The notes under the pieces are model-generated. The model was not told the origin of the DNA. It worked only from the letters and a program-made list of their open reading frames with translations, and searched no databases. DNA of 9,228 bases from JBDSEG01 sp039920165. Lineage in GTDB: Bacteria; Pseudomonadota; Gammaproteobacteria; Burkholderiales; Burkholderiaceae_C. The stretch's first letter is position 1. Every line of letters begins with the position of its first letter. Made by a program: the position numbers and the translations under genes. Below, piece by piece: positions 6,921 through 9,228 of this stretch. The DNA lies in NCBI GenBank assembly GCA_039920165.1, contig JBDSEG010000097.1:1-9228 (forward strand), given 5' to 3'.

Positions 6921-8168
6921 TCAGACCACCCCGGCCGCGCGCAGCGCCGCTACGGCGGCCGCGTCGTAGCCGAGCTGCGCCAGCACCGCGCCGGTATGTT
7001 CGCCGAGCAACGGCGAACGCATCACGACGGTCGGGCTGTCGGACATCTTGATCGGGTTGCCGACCGTGAGGTACGCACCGCGCTCGGGATGCTCGACCTC
7101 GACCACCGTGCCCGAAACGCGCAGCGCCGGTTCGTGCGCGATCTCCTTCATCGACAGGATCGGACCGCACGGAATGTCGTAGCGGTTCAGCACGTCCATC
7201 ACCTCGAACTTGTCCATCGTCATGGTCCATTGCTCGATTCGCGCGAAGATCGGCTTCAGGTGAAGCAGGCGCATCTGCGGCGTGGCGAACGCTTCGTCGT
7301 CGACCCAGTCGGGCTCGCCGATCACCTTGCACACGGCCGGCCACACGGCCGACTGGGTGATGAAATAGATATAGGCGTTCGGGTCGGTCTCCCACCCCTT
7401 GCACTTGAGGATTGCGCCGGGCTGACCGCCGCCCGAGGCATTGCCGGCGCGCGGCACCGCATCGCCGAATTTGCCGTCCGGATACTGCGGAAACTCGTGC
7501 AGCGTGTGGGTGCGCTCCAGACGTTGCTGGTCGCGCAGCTTGACCCGGCACAGGTTCAGAACCGCATCCTGCATCGGCGCCAGCACCTTCTGGCCGCGCC
7601 CGGTCGTGTTGCGCTGGTATAGCGCCGCGACGATGCCGAGCGCGAGGTGCACGCCCGTGCCGCTGTCGCCGATCTGCGCCCCGGTGACCATCGGCGGGCC
7701 GTCATCGAAGCCGGTCGTCGAGGCCGAGCCACCGGCGCATTGCGCGACGTTCTCGTAGACCTTGCAGTGTTCGTACGGTCCCGGCCCGAAACCCTTGACC
7801 GACGCCACGACCATGCGCGGGTTGACGGCCTGCACATGCTCCCAGGTGATTCCCATGCGCTCCATCGCACCCGGCGCGAAATTTTCGACCAGCACGTCGC
7901 AGGTCGCGATCAGCCGGTCGAGCACCTCGAGGCCCTGCGCGGTCTTGGTGTTCAGCGTCACCGAGCGCTTGTTGTGGTTGAGCATCGTGAAATACAGGCT
8001 GTCGACATTCGGGATGTCGCGCAGCTGATCGCGCGTCGCGTCGCCCACGCCGGGGCGCTCGATCTTGATGACGTCGGCGCCCATCCACGCCAGCAGTTGG
8101 GTGCACGTCGGGCCCGACTGCACGTGCGTGAAGTCGAGGATGCGCACACCGGACAGCGCCTGGGTCAT
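6921..8168 (-). CDS. frc: Formyl-CoA:oxalate CoA-transferase (class III CoA-transferase)
   Basis: This 415-residue cytoplasmic enzyme moves CoA from formyl-CoA to oxalate, giving oxalyl-CoA and formate. It aligns along its whole length with the 428-residue Oxalobacter formigenes Frc as I recall it: the N-terminal LDFTHVQSGP, NVDSLYFTM, KVYENVAQC, MQDAVLNL, RDQQRLERT, LKCKGWETD and PLLGEHT segments are all shared. The catalytic Asp is Asp168 (GAQIGDSG), and the Gly loop is GGGQPG at 246-251. A stretch near 225-238 is about 12 residues shorter, which explains the length difference. Position 48, Trp in the Oxalobacter enzyme, is Gln here. The ATG at 8168 has a GAGGGG about six bases upstream. 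fdsB follows after 21 bp, so the formate released here is handed to the next enzyme in the operon. A related acyl donor or acceptor, such as another dicarboxylate or acetyl-CoA, remains possible. Confidence 0.93.
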   Translation of the reverse strand: MTQALSGVRILDFTHVQSGPTCTQLLAWMGADVIKIERPGVGDATRDQLRDIPNVDSLYFTMLNHNKRSVTLNTKTAQGLEVLDRLIATCDVLVENFAPGAMERMGITWEHVQAVNPRMVVASVKGFGPGPYEHCKVYENVAQCAGGSASTTGFDDGPPMVTGAQIGDSGTGVHLALGIVAALYQRNTTGRGQKVLAPMQDAVLNLCRVKLRDQQRLERTHTLHEFPQYPDGKFGDAVPRAGNASGGGQPGAILKCKGWETDPNAYIYFITQSAVWPAVCKVIGEPDWVDDEAFATPQMRLLHLKPIFARIEQWTMTMDKFEVMDVLNRYDIPCGPILSMKEIAHEPALRVSGTVVEVEHPERGAYLTVGNPIKMSDSPTVVMRSPLLGEHTGAVLAQLGYDAAAVAALRAAGVV

Positions 8169-8404
8169 TGGAACCCCTCATCCGACGGGGATGTCGGCAG
8201 GCCTTGCAGGCCGCGCTGGGCCGAACGGCCCAGCTGTCCACGTCCGGTCTCAGCCCCCGAGGGGAGCGAGTGCCGCGGCTCCAGGTCCGCCTGCGCGGAC
8301 TTGGACGGCACGAACGCAAGCCGCGTCCCGCGACTCGGGCGGGCCGGCTTGGCGAAGTCGGCCAATGCCGCCCGGCGCTCGGCCCGCGCGCGGTCCGTGG
8401 TCAT
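8165..8404 (-). CDS. Doubtful 79-residue hypothetical ORF
   Basis: This open frame fits between the PAS gene stop (8409) and frc, and its TGA overlaps the frc ATG as ATGA, an arrangement typical of coupled genes. Its first 35-40 codons are GC3-rich like the neighbours. The product is Arg/Ala/Ser/Gly-rich, matches no family I know, has no signal peptide or membrane segment, and its second half runs through inverted and direct repeats that look like intergenic DNA. There is only a poor Shine-Dalgarno (AGAGAA next to the start). I lean towards non-coding leader or repeat DNA, but a small coupled peptide cannot be excluded. Confidence 0.22.
   Translation of the reverse strand: MTTDRARAERRAALADFAKPARPSRGTRLAFVPSKSAQADLEPRHSLPSGAETGRGQLGRSAQRGLQGLPTSPSDEGFQ
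8182..8300. repeat. Cluster of inverted and direct repeats upstream of frc
   Basis: Five small structures lie within 120 bases: a CCGAC/GTCGG stem (8182-8186 and 8193-8197); a direct repeat GCAGGCC (8197-8203 and 8206-8212); a perfect 9-bp palindrome GCTGGGCCG-AA-CGGCCCAGC (8215-8234); a CCCC-GA-GGGG stem (8255-8264); and a GTCCGC/GCGGAC stem with a 4-base loop (8285-8300). The region could be a dispersed intergenic repeat, an attenuator or processing site in the frc leader, or an operator. The sequence alone does not decide. Confidence 0.6.
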
Positions 8405-8408
8405 TTCT

Positions 8409-8846
8409 CTACTGCCCCTTGCCGAGCTGCGCTTCCAGATCGCTCAGGCGCTTCTTCAGCGCGCGGTCGGCATTGAAGCGGTCGGTCTCGTCGCGGATGA
8501 CGGCGATGATCGCGCTCACCTTGTTGTCGGACGTGTACAGCATCGCCACCGTGAAGGCGATCGACATCGGCGTGCCCTGCTTGTTGATCGCCGGGACACG
8601 CAACACGTCATGGCCGTACTTGGTGATGCCGGTTTCCATCGTCTTGTCGTAGCCGTCCCAGTGGCGCTTGCGCAGCCGCTCGGGAATGATGATGTCCAGC
8701 GACTGGCCGAGCGCCTCGGCCTCGGTATGGCCGAAAAGTCGCTCGGCGGCCGGGCTCCAGAGCGTGATCGCGCCCTGGGCGTCGCTGACCACGATCGCGT
8801 CGCCAATGGCGGCGACCAGCGCATTCAGATCGAGGGTCGTTTGCAT
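8409..8846 (-). CDS. Stand-alone PAS-domain sensor protein
   Basis: This 145-residue protein is almost entirely one PAS domain (about residues 5-119) with the S-box pattern DAIVVSDAQGAITLWSPAAERLFG, followed by a charged helix (about 120-142, heptad-like, ending ALKKRLSDLEAQL) that could form a coiled coil. It has no kinase, cyclase, DNA-binding or membrane segment, so any signal must go to another protein. The segment PERLRKRHWDGY places His62 where FixL has its haem-binding His, but His is common there in PAS domains without haem. I chose the ATG at 8846 because GGAG lies six bases upstream and the PAS fold starts just after it. The frame also runs up to 8954, but that extension crosses repeat DNA and is rich in Ala, Arg and Pro. 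It lies between two frc-type genes on the same strand, suggesting a role in sensing or tuning the oxalate/formate locus. That role is inferred. Confidence 0.88.
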   Translation of the reverse strand: MQTTLDLNALVAAIGDAIVVSDAQGAITLWSPAAERLFGHTEAEALGQSLDIIIPERLRKRHWDGYDKTMETGITKYGHDVLRVPAINKQGTPMSIAFTVAMLYTSDNKVSAIIAVIRDETDRFNADRALKKRLSDLEAQLGKGQ

Positions 8847-8874
8847 GCGGTTCTCCGGTGATTTTCCGATTGCC

Positions 8875-8965
8875 TCACCGCATTCCCTCTCTCTCTTGGC
8901 GAGGGTTGGGGCGAGGGCCGGCGCAGCCGCATCGGGCCTTCGCATGCCCCTCACCCCGAAGGCCG
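8875..8965 (-). repeat. Intergenic CCCTC/CCCC repeat, copy 2, between the second frc gene and the PAS gene
   Basis: On the minus strand this gap has CCGGCCCTCGCCCC followed by CCCTCGCC and a GAGAGAGAGGG half, matching the repeat at 2230-2275 in layout and in most bases. A further GC-rich block (CCCTCGGCC through GAGGGG) precedes it and could fold into a short stem. It sits after the stop of the second frc gene and before the PAS gene. It may end the upstream transcript, in which case the PAS gene needs a promoter in the remaining bases near 8850-8875, where I find no clear -35/-10 pair. Confidence 0.5.
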
Positions 8966-8998
8966 AGGGAGTCGGGCGTGTCTAGATGACCACGGCGC

Positions 8999-9228
8999 TC
9001 AGACCGCCTTGGCCGCGTGCAGCGCAGCGATCTTGTCCTTGCTGTAGCCCAGCTCGGACAGCACTTCGTCGGTGTGCTCTCCGAGCAGCGGCGAAGCCGT
9101 CACCTCGGGCTTCAGGTCCGAGAACTTGATCGGGCTGCCGATGGTCCAGTAGCTGCCGCGCTCCTTGTGCTGCACCTCGACGATCGAGCCGCTCTTGCGC
9201 AGCGATTCGTCGTGCAGCAGTTCCTTCA
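8999..9228 (-). CDS. Second formyl-CoA transferase homologue (C-terminal fragment at window edge)
   Basis: Only the last 75 complete codons and the TGA (9001-8999) are inside the window. The peptide KELLHDESLRKSG through SPLLGEHTDEVLSELGY to the end aligns without gaps with the C-terminus of the frc product at 6921-8168. By hand I count about 43 identities in 76 positions when the partly visible Met is included. It also keeps the KEL-HD-SL and LLGEHTDEVL patterns of the Oxalobacter enzyme, in places more closely than the first copy. It is therefore a class III CoA-transferase of the Frc group and a diverged paralogue, not a recent duplicate. Its active site is outside the window, so catalytic competence and exact substrate cannot be judged. 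Confidence 0.88.
   Translation of the reverse strand, partial: KELLHDESLRKSGSIVEVQHKERGSYWTIGSPIKFSDLKPEVTASPLLGEHTDEVLSELGYSKDKIAALHAAKAV

Noticed and set aside
8847..8954. 36-residue N-terminal extension of the PAS protein
   Set aside because: It crosses the intergenic repeat, has low-complexity composition, and the inner ATG has a good Shine-Dalgarno.
8981..8986. TCTAGA (XbaI-like) site as a sign of cloning or vector sequence
   Set aside because: One six-base palindrome in 9 kb is expected by chance, and the flanks are ordinary genomic sequence.
1..9228. CRISPR arrays, tRNA or rRNA genes, insertion sequences, phage genes
   Set aside because: I saw no regularly spaced repeats, no tRNA-like cloverleaf, no transposase or integrase motif, and no phage structural gene.

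Overview
This is a high-GC window whose strong bias for G/C at third codon positions opens long spurious frames on both strands. The protein families, the closeness of the formyl-CoA transferase to the Oxalobacter enzyme, and a CCCTC(N)CCCCAACCCTCTCC-type intergenic repeat suggest a betaproteobacterium, probably Burkholderiales. The taxon is inferred from general resemblance, not from a marker gene.

Layout from left to right. (1) Positions 1-1228, minus strand: the first 409 residues of a long-chain-type AMP-dependent acyl-CoA synthetase that runs off the left edge. (2) A 139-bp divergent gap. (3) 1368-2199, plus strand: a two-gene unit made of a small secreted PepSY-like protein and a four-helix cytochrome b561-type membrane protein. 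(4) 2200-2307: a convergent gap with two hairpins, one of them a perfect 9-bp stem. (5) 2308-8168, minus strand: frc, fdsB, fdsA. Frc is a formyl-CoA:oxalate CoA-transferase. FdsB is the NAD/FMN diaphorase subunit with the NuoE/FdsG-type domain fused to its N-terminus. FdsA is the catalytic molybdenum- or tungsten-bis-pterin formate dehydrogenase subunit with an active-site Cys. (6) 8169-8408: a repeat-rich stretch that could encode a doubtful 79-residue ORF. (7) 8409-8846, minus strand: a stand-alone PAS-domain protein. (8) 8847-8998: a gap with a second copy of the intergenic repeat. (9) 8999-9228, minus strand: the C-terminal 75 residues of a second, diverged formyl-CoA transferase that runs off the right edge.

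Working model: the minus-strand genes from 9228 to 2308 look like part of an oxalate-oxidation locus. Frc moves CoA from formyl-CoA to oxalate and releases formate. An oxalyl-CoA decarboxylase, not in this window, would regenerate formyl-CoA and CO2. The two-subunit formate dehydrogenase then oxidises formate to CO2 and gives NADH. The fused diaphorase makes this a two-gene enzyme, like the Fdh1A/Fdh1B enzyme of Methylorubrum extorquens, rather than the three-gene FdsGBA type. The PAS protein between the two CoA-transferase genes has no output domain and is the least explained member of the locus. The acyl-CoA synthetase and the PepSY/cytochrome b561 pair look like unrelated neighbours.
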